Assembly (NCBI RefSeq): GCF_000003605.2
Contig: NW_003157229.1
Coordinates: forward strand, 385,419-435,957
DNA: 50,539 bases
Direction: 5' to 3'
DNA from: Saccoglossus kowalevskii
Taxonomy: Eukaryota; Hemichordata; Enteropneusta; Harrimaniidae
Positions 24,657-38,362 of this stretch are shown one piece after another. Each line of letters opens with the position of its first letter. The first letter of the stretch is position 1. Both the position numbers and the translations under genes were made by a program. The notes under the pieces are model-generated. The model saw nothing but the letters and a program-made list of their open reading frames with translations. It was not told where the DNA came from and ran no database searches.

Positions 24657-25280
24657 AATAATATTATTTTCATGTGGTATGGGGAAGCTTGGCTATCACA
24701 GGGGGTGAGAAATGAATTGACATTTTTAAATATATTTAAGCCACGTTGCAGAGATATAGACTCGCAACAGTGGTCAGCTGCAGTAAATGACAGCCCAAAA
24801 CTTGTAACTTATAACATTTTTGGCTGCGAGAGTTATTTACTTAATTTTGATAGAGCACATTTGTTAAATGTGCTTTGTAAGTTTAGAATATCAGCTTGTA
24901 CTTTAGACATTGAGACAAGCAGGAGACAAAACGTTTCTAGAAATGAACGCTACTGTAATTTTTGTCGTGATATCGTTGAAGACGAGTTTCATTTCCTGTT
25001 ATGGTGTCCACTTTATTCTGACATAAGGAAAACATACTTACCAGCATTATTATACTTACCCAGATCCAATTAAATTTAATAACTTAATGAAAACAAATAA
25101 CAAACATTTACAGAGAAACATAACATGTTATTTAATACAAGCATATACTACACGAGATGTGTTTTCTTTTCTTCTGTAACCTTTACTAGCACTTCTTGTA
25201 TTTATTATTTTTGTAACATTTTTTGTAAATAAGACCGGAGGCCAAAGTACTGAATAAATTATCATTGTTATTATTATTAT
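24657..25280 (+). mobile_element. 3' end of a 5'-truncated LINE (non-LTR retrotransposon)
   Basis: The fragment carries the C-terminal part of an ORF2-type protein, a 3' UTR of about 80 bp and a terminal ATTATTATT-like simple tail (about 25260-25280). These are the usual marks of LINE insertion with 5' truncation. Endonuclease and reverse transcriptase regions are absent, since the open frame begins only at 24657 after a stop. Plus-strand orientation. The exact clade (CR1, RTE or another) cannot be told from this tail. Confidence 0.75.
24672..25179 (+). pseudogene. LINE ORF2 C-terminal fragment, one frameshift
   Basis: The encoded tail reads WLSQGVRNELTFLNIFKPR, then a K-F-R-I-S segment and a CCHC-type knuckle C-x2-C-x8-H-x4-C (CNFCRDIVEDEFHFLLWCPL). 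The tail after the knuckle, CPLYSDIRKTYLPA, is characteristic of LINE proteins from aquatic animals, as I recall them. The first frame stops at 25073. An extra base near 25056 shifts it, and the next frame continues DPIKFNNLMK and on to a stop at 25177-25179, giving the expected length for this tail. It is a dead copy, translated from no complete element here. Confidence 0.75.
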
Positions 25281-28200
25281 ACTAACTATAAGCGTATCAC
25301 AAATGAATGTGTTGTTGTTATGGCTACCATATCATAGCTAACACTTGTATTTACGTTGCTAAAATTACGCGAACAACATTAATAATATTGGATCGTTATA
25401 CCATCGGTAAATAAGAATGACCTTCGTCGATAGTTGTTGCCATCGAGCATTCAGCCTGAATTGTTAATAATACCATAGAAAACGAATGTTATAAACCTAG
25501 GAAAATCAGTGTAAATTCTGCAACCGGAAACGCGTGTTAAGCCATTATTTTGTATTTGCTACTATATTGGTACCTCATTGTTTTGTTGTTGATATTGTTA
25601 TTTCTTAAACGTGACACGAACTTCTCTCAGTACCATTCTGTGCGTTTCCTCGTCGGATCGTTATTACACTATCGGTGGTCCCGAATGGCTTACCATGCAT
25701 CGATTCCACTTGTCCGGTGTACATGGTGTTGCATGTGTTCATTTAAACAAACATACGTCATTTCTTACCAATATAACCACATATTTTTGTGTTCTTGTTG
25801 TTTGTTTAGTAATTGTGAACTGTTTCTAATTCGTTTTTTGTTGTATTATGTTATTTGTAATATTACTATGTAAAACGTTTACACAAATCGAAACGCACAA
25901 CTCACTAGAAGAGATGAGATGAATTATTCCCGGTTCACAGTTTTCTATTTTAGATGTAAATTTGAAAAGACAGCACGACTCAAAATTTCTCTAAGCTCTG
26001 AATATATCTCATATAAATAAATACTCCTGAAATTGACATTCAGATAGTATTGCAGTGTCATATAACTACCGTTACCCTTGACGTCAAAACAGATAATATT
26101 TTCTTCTTATTCTAACGTTTCTGTTTACCCATAGCTATACGCGTAGGTAATCCCATCAAATGATAGTATGAGTTGCAAATATAGTTTGTTCCATCACAGA
26201 CGTGACGTGAAATAGTTATTTATCATAAAAATAACTGGGTAAATGTCGCTCACAATATTATTCTATATACATCTTAACCATTACAAGTACTTCCGTATAT
26301 CGAAGACACACTGTGCACTACTAGCATAGCTGCGTAAATGTTGTCTTTGCTTGTTTGCCAAATCTATGAAGTACGATATTTTTATTCATCAAAACAAAAA
26401 ATATTCGATGTCGTGTCGGCCTAATTTATAATATATGTGTTTGTATATAAGCAGTTGAATATCTTTAATAAACGTTGGAAATGTTACCTTGTTTCCTATG
26501 CAAAAATAAAGATACCAGTGTCACCCTTGTTCCTTTGTTATGTACAAAACAACTCATTGTCATACGTATGAAAAGTGATGATTGATCTGTTAGTGCAGAT
26601 TGAAATATAACGGTGATTAGATGAGAGGCAATATTGTTATCAGAGCCAAATCGATGGATATTAAGTTGACAAGATTGTATTATGTGGGTCATATGGATCA
26701 TGTGATATGTTAAGTGTGTCTTATTTTAGTATTGTCATAGTTATTCAACTTGGGTTTGATATCCTCTATATCATATGTCCCATTCAGCTGATGTTATTGA
26801 ATTTACTGAATTATTAATTAGTGTCATATATTAGCTTACGACGAATAGAATATTTGAGAATAATACAATTGCAATTACAACTTACGCAAGATTTACAACG
26901 GTGTACTATATACTATTTATATTAATAAAGCCGCAGAAATGTACAGTCTTCATAATGATACCGTTTACGGAAATAAACATACGGTCTTACATGACATTTT
27001 GTTTATTTAATAAACTATTATTCTTTCTGTTATTAATATTATGTTCCATTCGTGAGGCAAACAGTCATTGCAGTGAAGTGTAAATATCCGGAATATGGCA
27101 AACTATATTGTTATTTGTAATTTGTACGTGGGTGCAAACATTTTTTCGAGTTAATACTGTATATAAAATACTAATGTGCAGTACTAATTTCATTAGCAAT
27201 ACCAAATAATATTCTTACCTGTGTGTTGTATTGCAACGTCTTCACTTCTCTCCTAGCACTATCAATTTGTCTTCCGTCAAGCACTTGCATATAGTGTATA
27301 TCATATATATACAGAATTAATTATTAATAAAGTCTTGTTTACATATCGGCGACATGTTTTAAGTAACTGAATTTGGTTAATTGTATTAATAAATGATTGT
27401 CCTCTTGTTTATCCTATGAATAGTGTCTTTTGTCATATCCATGATGAATTTGTGCTCATAATTATTACATACACAATATAATAGAAGGGTCTAGTGCGCC
27501 GTTTTATATGAATATATTCTAGATGCCTTTTCACATCCATATGATGATATGAAGGTGTTAATTCACTACATTCGGCAAAACCAGACCACAAAGTGTGTTA
27601 TTTGGTCATCATTATTCTCGTTTTTACCGCCTTTACTCTCAATTAATATTGCTATGAACAACTGAATTATAGATCACTGGACTTATTTCAGAATCGGGAA
27701 TCATGTAGCCACTGTAAACAAATCACATCATATTTTTTTATAAGTGACAGCATGTAACATACATGCTGATTATTTTTTCCGGAGTCTATGTATCGAGTAT
27801 CAAGTATGTGCAATAATTAAATAATTGTCTCAACATTTACGCTATAACTTCATGGCAGAATCCGCTTTGTAATTGGCCCATCGACCTTAATGGCGGTGTT
27901 GGTGGCTGTCAGCAGTTGTCAATTTTGTCAGCAGCGACACTTTTTCTATTTATGCGTTGTATAACTTGAACACCATTTCATTCGAATTATTACTAAGAGT
28001 CCGTTCGACATAACACGAGGACAACTCACGTACATGTCCACTTGCTCAATCTTTGTTCCCGTTATACAAGACTGAGACTAGTGGCATCCAATAAAGATGA
28101 CGTAACGCTAGGAGATGCAATCCTTAACAGTTAAATACCTAGCAGATGAGAAATGGTTTCCTCATATGACAGTTGACATGGATCAAAGACGAAAACGTTA

Positions 28201-29130
28201 TTCTAATAAAGTTTAAGAGAACCATGTATTATGTTTGAAAACAAGCACATACCCTGCGGGGAGAATTCATTAAGGCAAATATATTTGCTACCTATACACA
28301 GTGAATCATTATAATGAATGTTTACTCTTAATTATAACGAATATCCCGCAGTGTCCATGTATATGCACTGACCTAGAATCATGGCAAATATCGCATCTCA
28401 AGTGTGAGTAGTACCGGCAAAGCCTTCAAAAAATGCATCAAACGGTTCTTCAAGCTAAGCCGTCTGTGACCCAACTTCGGCTTTTGACTTCAGTATTTTT
28501 GTTCGCTACACTTTACAAAACGAACAGATGGGGAATGTTAATTAGTTATATGGGCGTATGAGAGGTTTTGTGAGACGGATAATGTCGTGGTATTCGCTGT
28601 TCAGGGTATACAGTAGTGGGTGCCACAGAATATTGATATTTCAATATTATCATTGACGCCTTGTCCAACACAGAGAAGGGTAGTTTGGCTAGTAGAGAAA
28701 AACGATTTTGAGAAGGTACGTGCAATGATTATGTTAATTCCGAAATGGCAAGTCATGTCTACTATATCCCACGAAATGCATAATGAGAACAGAGACCATG
28801 TCCCTATTTTTAAATGGAACATGCTATAAAAGTACATTCGACCTCATGATATTCACAAGATGCTGATGGCTACCCGTGAATTTACCTGTACATTTTAGTT
28901 GAGCCTTCCAATAATTAGTTGATGAATTGATTGATATATTTGTTGTGCTTTGTAATACATCTTTCCTATAACTCCCGCCCTCAAGTGACAAAGTATTTCA
29001 ATGACGTTAAAGGGTGTGATATCGTTTTTATCTGTTAGTAAAAGTCCGTCAATGAAGACTAAGTTTTTCGTAGATTTTACTATATACAAACGACTACACA
29101 ACACAGTGGCCGGTTTGACCGACATTGCCT
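25281..29130. other. Unassigned AT-rich DNA
   Basis: No confident gene. The frames at 25550-25873 are hydrophobic and AT-driven. A hairpin with 9-bp perfect arms (CAGCATGTA and TACATGCTG, 3-nt loop) lies at 27748-27768. A possible 42-nt exon at 28674-28715 is discussed as a finding. Confidence 0.45.
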
Positions 29131-29480
29131 TCACTCACTCGGGGCGGAGCTACGTCACAGACGTTCCACGTTGCTAAGACGTGCACCACTGTGCCATGCA
29201 TTTGTATGGGCTCTGTGCGCGCTGCTGTGGACCGCCGGTCGAGCCAGTGAAAATTCGAGAAAACAACACAAACTCAACTTTGAAGTAATCCTAAACAACC
29301 GAATTTATATATCTTACACACGTAGGGATAATCTCGTTACACTGTTCATGGGAGCCTCAACAACCATCCCAAAGTACCGTTTTCTGCGAGTTTTTGACCA
29401 TTGTTTTCCCCGCGATAGTTGCCAGGCGGTGAAAATGCCCGGATGTCCGCCCCCGAGGATACGTCACTTTGACGTCACTC
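29131..29480. promoter_or_regulatory. CpG-rich patch with CRE-type sites
   Basis: Against an AT-rich background this stretch is GC- and CpG-rich. It has a GGGGCGG box (29141-29147), TACGTCAC (29151-29158), TACGTCAC (29460-29467) and TGACGTCAC (29470-29478). The two ends form a rough inverted arrangement: CTCGGGGCGG on the left, and the complement of CCGCCCCCGAG on the right. A 138-codon frame starting with TTG (29171-29587) has a hydrophobic N-terminus but no ATG in frame, so I do not call it. It may be a CpG promoter or enhancer, or the remnant of a GC-rich mobile element. Confidence 0.35.
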
Positions 29481-29587
29481 AGCGCTCGTCAATAGAGAGC
29501 GCTATTTATAGGAAAGTGTATAGCATTTCCATTATTAAATTTGATAATTTAGTCGTACTTTATAATTGCTTTCCCACAATTAGTTAA

Positions 29588-30152
29588 TAAATTAATTGTG
29601 CCTTCTAATTTCACTCCCATGAATCGTTGCATAATTAATGTTGCTTTGTTGCATATTGCACATTGTATAAGCATCACAGTCGTGCAGTACGTGTTAAAAT
29701 TACACCAATGTATTTTACTTGCGGTATACGTCGTATGGGATTCACATCAAACACGACACTATATGATTAAAATCATGGTTTTCACCAAAACAAAATATCA
29801 CCCTCCAAGTGCCATGTGTCGCTATGTAACATGATACTGTGGTCTGTACAAAACAGGTCTGTGTTTGATACGACTCATGCGCACATCAACAAATTTAAAT
29901 TTTAAAATGTCAAATATGTACCATATCAATCACATGGCTACATGTATGAATATGTGGCTGCAATGGCAGCATATGTTAATACCACTGACTTAGATAAAAC
30001 TAATTTCATTTTTCATTATTAAATGGTGGGAGCATGATTGCAATGTATGGAATTACTGTTTAAACTTGGATGTCCTTTATTCAAACTGTTTTATTATTCA
30101 TAAGCATAAATTGCTGTCGCATGCGACTTATTTACCACTTCCGTGTCACTGA
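29588..30152. other. Unassigned DNA, possible MITE remnant
   Basis: A tract near 29690-29755 (CAATGTATTTTAC, then TATACGTCG) resembles the interior of the MITE copy at 23766-23898, but no inverted ends are visible. Otherwise nothing recognisable. Confidence 0.35.
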
Positions 30153-30375
30153 GAATGTTCTAGAACCGTACTGTGTCTGGGTGGAATATTCTATATTTTT
30201 TTAAAAAATGGTTGAATAGGTAATAGAACACTGTAGGAGGCAATAGAAGGTAATGGAACATTCTAGAAATTTGTAGTAAGTGCCAGACTCATTATGTATG
30301 CTGATGTAATGGTCTATTTATAGACAGTGTGGGTATATATAGGGGAGTTGTTCAGCACTGAGTTCAGATCGGAGA
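30153..30375 (+). promoter_or_regulatory. Heat-shock-type promoter (two perfect HSEs, TATA, Inr)
   Basis: Two perfect three-unit heat-shock elements are present: GAATGTTCTAGAA (30153-30165) and GAACATTCTAGAA (30256-30268), both fitting nGAAnnTTCnnGAAn, the HSF trimer site. A two-unit site, GAATATTC, lies at 30184-30191. A TATATATA box starts at 30334, and TTCAGATC places an initiator A at 30366, 32 bp downstream. The HSEs therefore sit at about -213, -182 and -110. No HSP70 or other chaperone frame follows within the window. The alternative is that this is the U3/R part of a solo LTR, since such motifs also occur in retrotransposon LTRs; I could not fix LTR ends or a target duplication. Confidence 0.6.
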
Positions 30376-33300
30376 TCTCGTTGAATTGTGTTGGAGTTTA
30401 AGTATCTAGTTATTGGAGGTTTGGAGTTTTACCGCGTTATTGTACTTGATGTTTGCAGAGTATAATAATACCAGTACCAGTTGAAATCTCATCTGTTGGC
30501 TCTGTGTTCGTATGTTATCATCGCCGCCAGGGAAGTCTTTATGTTACTGTTGCCATTTTGGTATTTGAACCATCACACCTGTACTATACCAATTACGGTA
30601 ATATTACGTTGCGTGTGACAATTGCACATGCATATATGCATTTAAATTACATAATACAGGGGGATATTTTATTGAAATTCTAATATTAGACGACGCTTAA
30701 GCGCGTAATCATTTCATATTTGGAATTCACATTTCCTTATATGGTAGGATGAAAATACCGCAAAATTACGGCACGCTGTATAATATGGCGTTACGGGGAC
30801 AGGTGTATAACAATATAAATTATTGCGAGACATACTGTACACATCAGGGCACATCGTTAAACATACTACAATATAAGTCATCGCAACCTAGGGTTACGAG
30901 TACTGTTGTCATCGTCTTATAACGCTTCATTCCATGCAAATTGTATTTAATCGAGTGTATGGTATGTTTTCACTTCATTGCGAATAAAGTGCAGTGTAAT
31001 TGGTTGGATTTACTTGCCGTGACATGCATATCCGCAATATACGAGTCAGCTGCCGCGTAATATTAAATTAATCCGCACATTAAGCGTTGTTGTTCGTTGA
31101 GTGTAACTGCAGCTGTAACCATCCAACTAGGTATCGCTGTAGATTAGAGATTACTATTTTTTTAATTGATCACTCGAAATTACTTACTATAAAAAGTGAA
31201 TATACATGTCAATAACTCGGTGATATTTGCTATAATTTCATGACATATGGGAGTTTACTGTTTCAATTTCCGATTAGTTCAATAATTGCTCCTCTATTAC
31301 AATTAACAATTAATTTGCAGTCACATTGGTAATGTTATTAGGTGCCGGCTAATTATTTGTTATTCAGACAGTTGCCATGGTTATTACGTGGTATCGCACG
31401 TTTTATTTGGCATGTATGGTTAGAAACAAGGAAATTAGAGAAAGTTACATACACATATGTGTATGAGTTTTCTTGAGTAGCAAGCGTGTTTAGAATTCTT
31501 GGAACAAAAATTAAAAAACGTAAATATATGTCATGCAACAAATTATATGTCTCAGCTTCGTTTGATTGTTTTAGCGTCTGCCATAAACAGAAACTCTTAT
31601 GGTTATTCTGGTCATTTTATGACATCATTGCCGGACTAAGTGCCGCTTTAAACGAATCTAGCCACCACTAACACCGATAGAAGCAGTATATTAGCTCACA
31701 GGCACGAAATGAACCAGACAGCGCCTGAGGACATGCAAACATGTGACAGGTGTCTTCCTATCAGTACTCAGCTATAATTTAGGAATTATGGTTGTAGGTA
31801 TGACCGCAAACACGTTTGGTGACCCAGTGACTTCGACTTTAAAAACTAGCCATGTCGTGTGGATCACCTGGGTATATTGTTGTATATTGATTTTGAACCC
31901 GCTAGCGACTTCTCCTTGCATACTGGGATCTTTTAGCCTTTTAGAATCAAGTATGCGAGTCGCGTGAGAAGCAGGTTTGAAGGCGCTACGTATTTCCGGT
32001 TTTTTTCGCGAACATAAATGAACACATAGCCTAAAATGTATACAAGTCACATGGGTAACTACAAAAATGGAATGAGAGTTCAGCATTCATTTTCATCATA
32101 CAATAGAAGCACGAAGAACACTTTAATTGTTATTTAATTGTTGTTTCTTTAATATTTCACAATTCACGGAATAAACCCGATATTGCACAAACTTGTTAAC
32201 GTTTCTCCGTAAACTGTCGGGCAAAATACCGTAACAAGAGATGGTTTATTGCTTAAACCGAAACTAAGTGTGGCGTAGGCCCAGCTGGCAATGTTTTATG
32301 ACTACCGAATATATTAGAAGAGACCTAAGATTTCATGCGGAAAAATGAGCCAGTGTCCGGATTCTCGTGTTGAGTACTGCTAATCAGGTACGCATGGACG
32401 ATGTTGTCAGAAACATTGTCGACCGCGAATACAAACCGATCATATTGATATATATTTATATACTTGTGTCTATACAATTCTGTAAGCGAAGCATATTCTA
32501 TAAATATAATTGGTTCTCGAATATTTGGCGCGTAATAGGAACCAAGTTGTTTTATACAAATGTTAACATTTAATTTAATAAATTTTGCGACAATATGAGA
32601 AAAATATTTCTACCTAGAATTGAATTTGGTTGGTAGCGGATTAGAGACGTAATGAGTACGATAAAAGTCATTTCATGCTCTTTAAGTATATATTTGAACT
32701 TTAGGTGAGTTTGTACTATACCCTACTTTCGTATACAATATATTTCAAGCTACTAGTACAGATTTTACTGTTACCACCGCCAATGGCACCATGGAAACAA
32801 GCAATTTTCACTATAAATCTGCATTACGTTCTAAGAAAATGTCATTTAAAGGTCACATTTAAATATCGTCAATTGTTATTGAGATGTTGACGCCCACTTG
32901 TATACCAGGCAATTTAATGCAATAAGTGATTTGTTCTTTTCTGAGGAAATAAACGTTGCACTATTTTTTGCAATGTGCGTAGATGATTGCCCTTGGGTAT
33001 AATGAGGAAAATACTGTTTAGGTCTCTACTGCAAAAAATAATAATCATTTTATTTAAATGTGATGATTTCAGACAATCATTTTTGCAAAGCATTAACTTA
33101 GATGGTTTTTCTGTAAATTCTGGAAATTACAACATTTTCATTCATTATATTTGATTCATGTGTGAGACCGTTTCAATCTTGATAATTATTCTCCGCCCAC
33201 TTGTCACTAACTCGTTATCTATACCCCAGATACGTTGGCGGCGCTGTTCATGTATCTTATCGGATCAGCAGGTTTTCAGCACCCGTACACAACTCTGGGC

Positions 33301-35824
33301 TCCCTCGATAAACTGTACCGGGGCTTATTATTATTCTTACAATTGTCCAGCTGCTACAAGTATATTACTCGCGATCGCTCCGTAATGTGTTACAACTGAG
33401 ACTGGCTTTCATTTTATGATTTAAGTTGGCATGTATTACACATTGTGGCACTTTAACTGGTATGACCTATAATTGTCTCCGTACTGAACGCATCTATTAA
33501 CGGGTGTCGATTAACTTTCATCGTCAGATACGGCGTAATCACATACTGCATAGGACCCCAATCATATTGGACTGTATCGTTTTATATTCGCCGAAATGTG
33601 GTAGTTCAAAAAAAAAACACGTTGATATCTTCAATGGTTTTACTTTAATCACATGGACCACAATCTTGAAGGTAAGACAACAACTGATGTCTGGTGTCAT
33701 TACAGTCATTTGTGTGCCGCACCAGAAATGAAACTCATGATTTAATGTTTCTAAAAATGCCTTTCTTTCCCAGACACATATTATCAATGATGGGCCACAT
33801 AGGAACTTTAATTCTTACGTCAATATTTATATATTCAGCTACGTCACATGTTTACATTGGGGATAGCAACATGTATCCAAATAACACTTTCAAGGGATTT
33901 AGTGAGATTTAAATTTACAAACAAAGGACTTAGGTGAACTATTTGGGCTGACACTTCTACGATTATCGTACGGAGCCTGGCAATATTGCTTTTTGGTAAA
34001 ATCTGATAATATTTCGCCCAATGGCTTATTTAATGTTTAATGGCATTGCATTGAATTGCCGTTTGGCGACACGTCCTGCTGTGTGGCTAGATGGTAATAC
34101 GAATATTCGGTCTCTGATTGTTGTTTCCCCGTTAATAGGAACGTGTATCATTGCATAACTGTATGGGTTTTGTACATGAGTTTTTTGTGGCATGCACGAC
34201 GTCGGTTCAACGACCCCAATACCACTAACGCAGAACATGTAAGATTTTAGACAGCCGTATATACGACAGATCTCACAGGATATTGCCTTGATTTATGGCA
34301 TGATTGGTAAAACATTTCAAAGTTTGATAAGTTGTTTGTTCACCGGACAAAAACTGTGTAAGGTTTTCAATATATTGAAAATTGGTCTGCTGTAATATAA
34401 ACTGGAATGGCATTATGTTTATGTTTACCCATCTGGACAAGGTAAATACGGCTGTCGCTTCTACACTGAATATCAACACATGTGCTTAAAATAATCTCTG
34501 GGCATTAATGATGCATACCAAAAGTAAACATTGTTTTCCCGAAAGTAGTATATCAGCGAGTTGTCTTCATTTCCGTGTGACAAATTCGGATGTATTGTGA
34601 TTAGCTCGAAAGCACCGTGTGCTGTGGGAAACATGAGAGCAGAAAATAACTAATACATTCCGCGATAAACCGTCCAGATGTGTTGCAGTCACTGGGACCA
34701 TGCCTGTAGAAATATGCCCGCAAGATACACGTGCTAGAGACAAACATCACATGTGTCTGTCTCTGTGTCAAATTACTACTAAAACGTTAAGCAACCATTT
34801 CTAGCGGTACAATAGGTAATCTGATCACCTCATCTGAAGTATCTTCGTGACCCCTTCCCATCCTCTTCATCTTCCAACGACTATCGTTAATCGCAATCGT
34901 TAATATATGATCTGATTACAGATTTGCATCGAATGTAAATGTCACGATGATTTGTTTTATGTAATATTGTCAAATGCTGATCTAAATACGAACTAAAATG
35001 ATTGATACATTCTTTGGAAGTTTATTTCTAGTTACTTTAAAGAAGGCTGTTAATTATATTGCGTACTCATACTCAATTGTATTTGTATTAAACTTATAAC
35101 ATATTTATCCTCCTAAATATACCGTTGTTTAAATTTGTTTTCTCTTTTCTATCATTAAGTCATGGTGGCGTATTTTTAGTTTGCAAATGTACGTGCAACA
35201 GATTAGATTAAATCAGGATTAGCGTTCCGTTTATTACATCATCTTCTTTTACATCTTATAATGTTAAACTAATGGCTAACCCTGACAGGGAAAATATAAT
35301 TATCCCATCACCGCGTCTGATTTTATCGAATAGCTGCAATAATCGCTAAGTTATGTTTAATGTAAATATGGATCAATTATATTATCCGAACAGTTAGATG
35401 TGATAATGATAAAACTATTTGAGTGTGTCAATTAGTGTATATCCAGCGGGCAACAACTTACCAAGTATTGGTCAGACAGATACAACCACGTAACTTAGAC
35501 ACAATGGAGTCAAGGTATATATAGGTCTCAATTTAAAAATATATTTCGAATATGGATCGATTTAAATGTAGAAATAACTTGTTCAATGATCTTTATTAAA
35601 AAAACTATAGTTGTGGTAGAATTAAATCGTGTGTAGATCTCTTTATGGCCATATTCATGTAAACCAGCGTTGGGCGCACAGTTGGTGTGGATAATTACTT
35701 TGCTTGCACATCGCTTGAAAATAAAAAGGTGTGAGATATTAGCTGTTAATTGAAGACCTTAGTTGACATACAACTAGGGGGCCACCGACAAGTTCAACGA
35801 TCTTGTATACTAATCCGTGCAATC
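30376..35824. other. Unassigned AT-rich DNA
   Basis: No supportable gene or complete mobile element. Transcript from the promoter at 30366 would run into this stretch, where only short frames exist (for example ATG at about 30449 with 11 codons). A perfect 18-bp palindrome, CATACACATATGTGTATG, lies at 31448-31465. Overlapping two-strand frames at 31743-32086 and 33504-33787 have no recognisable domain. Confidence 0.45.

Positions 35825-35921
<97 letters not shown>
35825..35921. repeat. (TAA)n microsatellite, about 32 units
   Basis: An uninterrupted AAT/TAA trinucleotide run of about 97 bp. It produces poly-Asn and poly-Leu shadows in open frames on the two strands; those frames are not genes. 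Confidence 0.98.
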
Positions 35922-35923
<2 letters not shown>

Positions 35924-38362
35924 TAGATTGTTTGTGGAATTTTTTTCTTTCAATATTATGTTTGTGACAATCAATATGAAGTGTTCCTCATCTTCAATCA
36001 AATTTGTAATGCATTTAGGTTTAGTATGTCTAATTAAAGATTCATATTCTAAATGTGTATGCAATTTTCTTTTTGTTTTGTCTATATTTCAAAATAAAAC
36101 TGTATTCATGAATAGACTTGATTAGAAAGTGCTATTTGGTTATTGAAACTCCCATTTGATTCAATAACACTTCCTAGATTGTTTTTTTGGTGAGGTTCTT
36201 TCTAGAATTGAAATGATATTGATTTTTTGATAAACTAAAAATGACAACCTATGTTTTTTTACAATATTAATTCAGTGTATTTGATATTTTTATTCTGACT
36301 GTTCACATGCTAGTTGACACTAATACTGCTCTGTATTATTGTTAGGGTCACATGTATCTACTTTCTTATAAATATAAGCTGTAGCACGACAATTCAAAAT
36401 ATATGTGACGCCTGAACTACATAAAACTAAATTAAACAATCTAACGAGGAGATAAATAAATCATTTTAACTATTTGTTATAGTTCTAAACAAGTACCATG
36501 TTAACATGGCGTTACACTTTGAACTTATTGATTCATCAGTTTATCTACAATGACTATTTGCTGATCAACAGCGAAGTATTTTAAAATTCTACTCTCAATC
36601 TCTTTGAATATTTCTGACTGACGTAATCTATCTATCAATCAATCAATTGATTTGATGCCATATATTCATCTTTTGACGGAATATGAACAAAGTTTTCGTT
36701 TTTAAGTTTAGGTTAAACAAAACAAAGGATTAACCCGAGAAGATATTTTAATTTATACTGGTTGTCGTAGTAGTGCTACGTGCTTCCATTTCCACATTGC
36801 TACTTGATAGCTATAAACAAAACATTCCTGCTTACATTTAGAGTAAACAGAATCGATGAGTTACAACGACAATGGTGATAAAAAAATTATTTCGTTCTCC
36901 TCAGTTTTCTCAAGTACTGATGTTTCAGTTGTCAAAAATTCCAGTAAATATTTGCCGACCGACTTGCTTGTGTGGATTGGCTGATTACCGACACGGTGTT
37001 TTGACATTTTAGTGAATATATATAACAAACTTTGAATTGCATATGCATCCACCATTCCTGTTGCATATACATAGAAATCAATAACTTAACAGATGATATT
37101 ATTTGTCACTTGATGTGTACGAGGCGGGAGGTATTATTAAGTTTACTGTTCATATTTTCAGCTCATGTCATTGTGGAATTCACCTAAGTGAACCTTATAG
37201 GCTATCACATTGCAGTGGTTATTCTCCTAAGTGGTAATTACGCTCTCGTTAGTGATGTACTGTTTATTTGTGTTAACCTAAGGCGTCACTGATGGATATG
37301 TACCATAGCTTGCGCCACAACCTTGCATATTCAATGACATCAGTCATTTTTTTTTTGCATAATGGTTCTAGTGGTTGTAAATTTAAAAAATCTATATTCC
37401 CACATTAACAGTCGGTGTACTGAGCAGGTGAAAACTTATCCAGACGTCACAACATGGGCACTCAATAATCCGTCGGCTTCGTTGAATATGCTGCACTACA
37501 AACGACTTTCTTTGTGCGTTTTTTTCTCATAATTTGTGTGTTTAATGACTAAATTGAAATGTTACGAAAGGTATGCAACGTACATCTATATATATAGCAT
37601 TTTTGTGTTAAATCATTCTTATACTTCGGAACTGTCCATTTTAATTAAGTAGACGGCATTTGAATTTCATTATCCTGCGTGTTCTTTGGTTTGAATACGG
37701 GTTTTAGACTACTGTCTAGGTAAGCACAGTGTATTTACTCGGTATTTACTGATATTATTGTAATCTAGAGAATGCTATGTTACAAGCACCATATATCAAA
37801 TTCGCTTGCTATACTATTAATCTAGTCCATGTGTACACTGTACAATGACAACGAGATTGTGCAAGTAGTATAGTAATATCAGCTATTACACTCACAATCG
37901 TGGATTATAATGTCCACTAATTGGCGATTTTTTGCGTCGATGTAGTCGTAATGACATTCATCGTCATGGATACAGGTTTCCGTGAGCTTCAATGTGTTAT
38001 ACGCGTCGATGAGAAACTAATATTGCTATAGGTTAAGCTGGTAATTATTTTTGAATCGTGTTTCAATACCAAAATTGCAGTCAATTCTTCCATCAATGAC
38101 GTTTTCAGTACTTGCACCTACGCCCTTTTTGTTGACTGTGGTTATTGTGTCTCAGTCACTATATTCTGTTTACTACTGTCATATCTGTAACGTCACTACA
38201 ATTTCCTCGTGATGTCAGAATGACGTCATTGTGTGGCCACAAAATTGTATAAGACGCCTAAATATTAACGTCATTGAATATTGTGTTTTACAGTTGAGTG
38301 CTTACTTTTGAAATAAATAAAAATAACAACGACTTAGTTAGTAAACCCCATCAGACAGAGAG
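35922..38362. other. Unassigned AT-rich DNA
   Basis: No gene recognised. A perfect CRE palindrome, TGACGTCA, sits at 38221-38228 among several other ACGTCA-type sites (38120-38280). It may be regulatory, but has no promoter context. Confidence 0.45.

Noticed and set aside
29171-29587. 138-codon frame with a signal-peptide-like start
   Set aside because: It begins with TTG, has no in-frame ATG before the hydrophobic segment and no recognisable domain. The GC-rich patch explains its openness.
35810-36125. Poly-Leu and poly-Asn proteins
   Set aside because: Both are shadows of the (TAA)n microsatellite.
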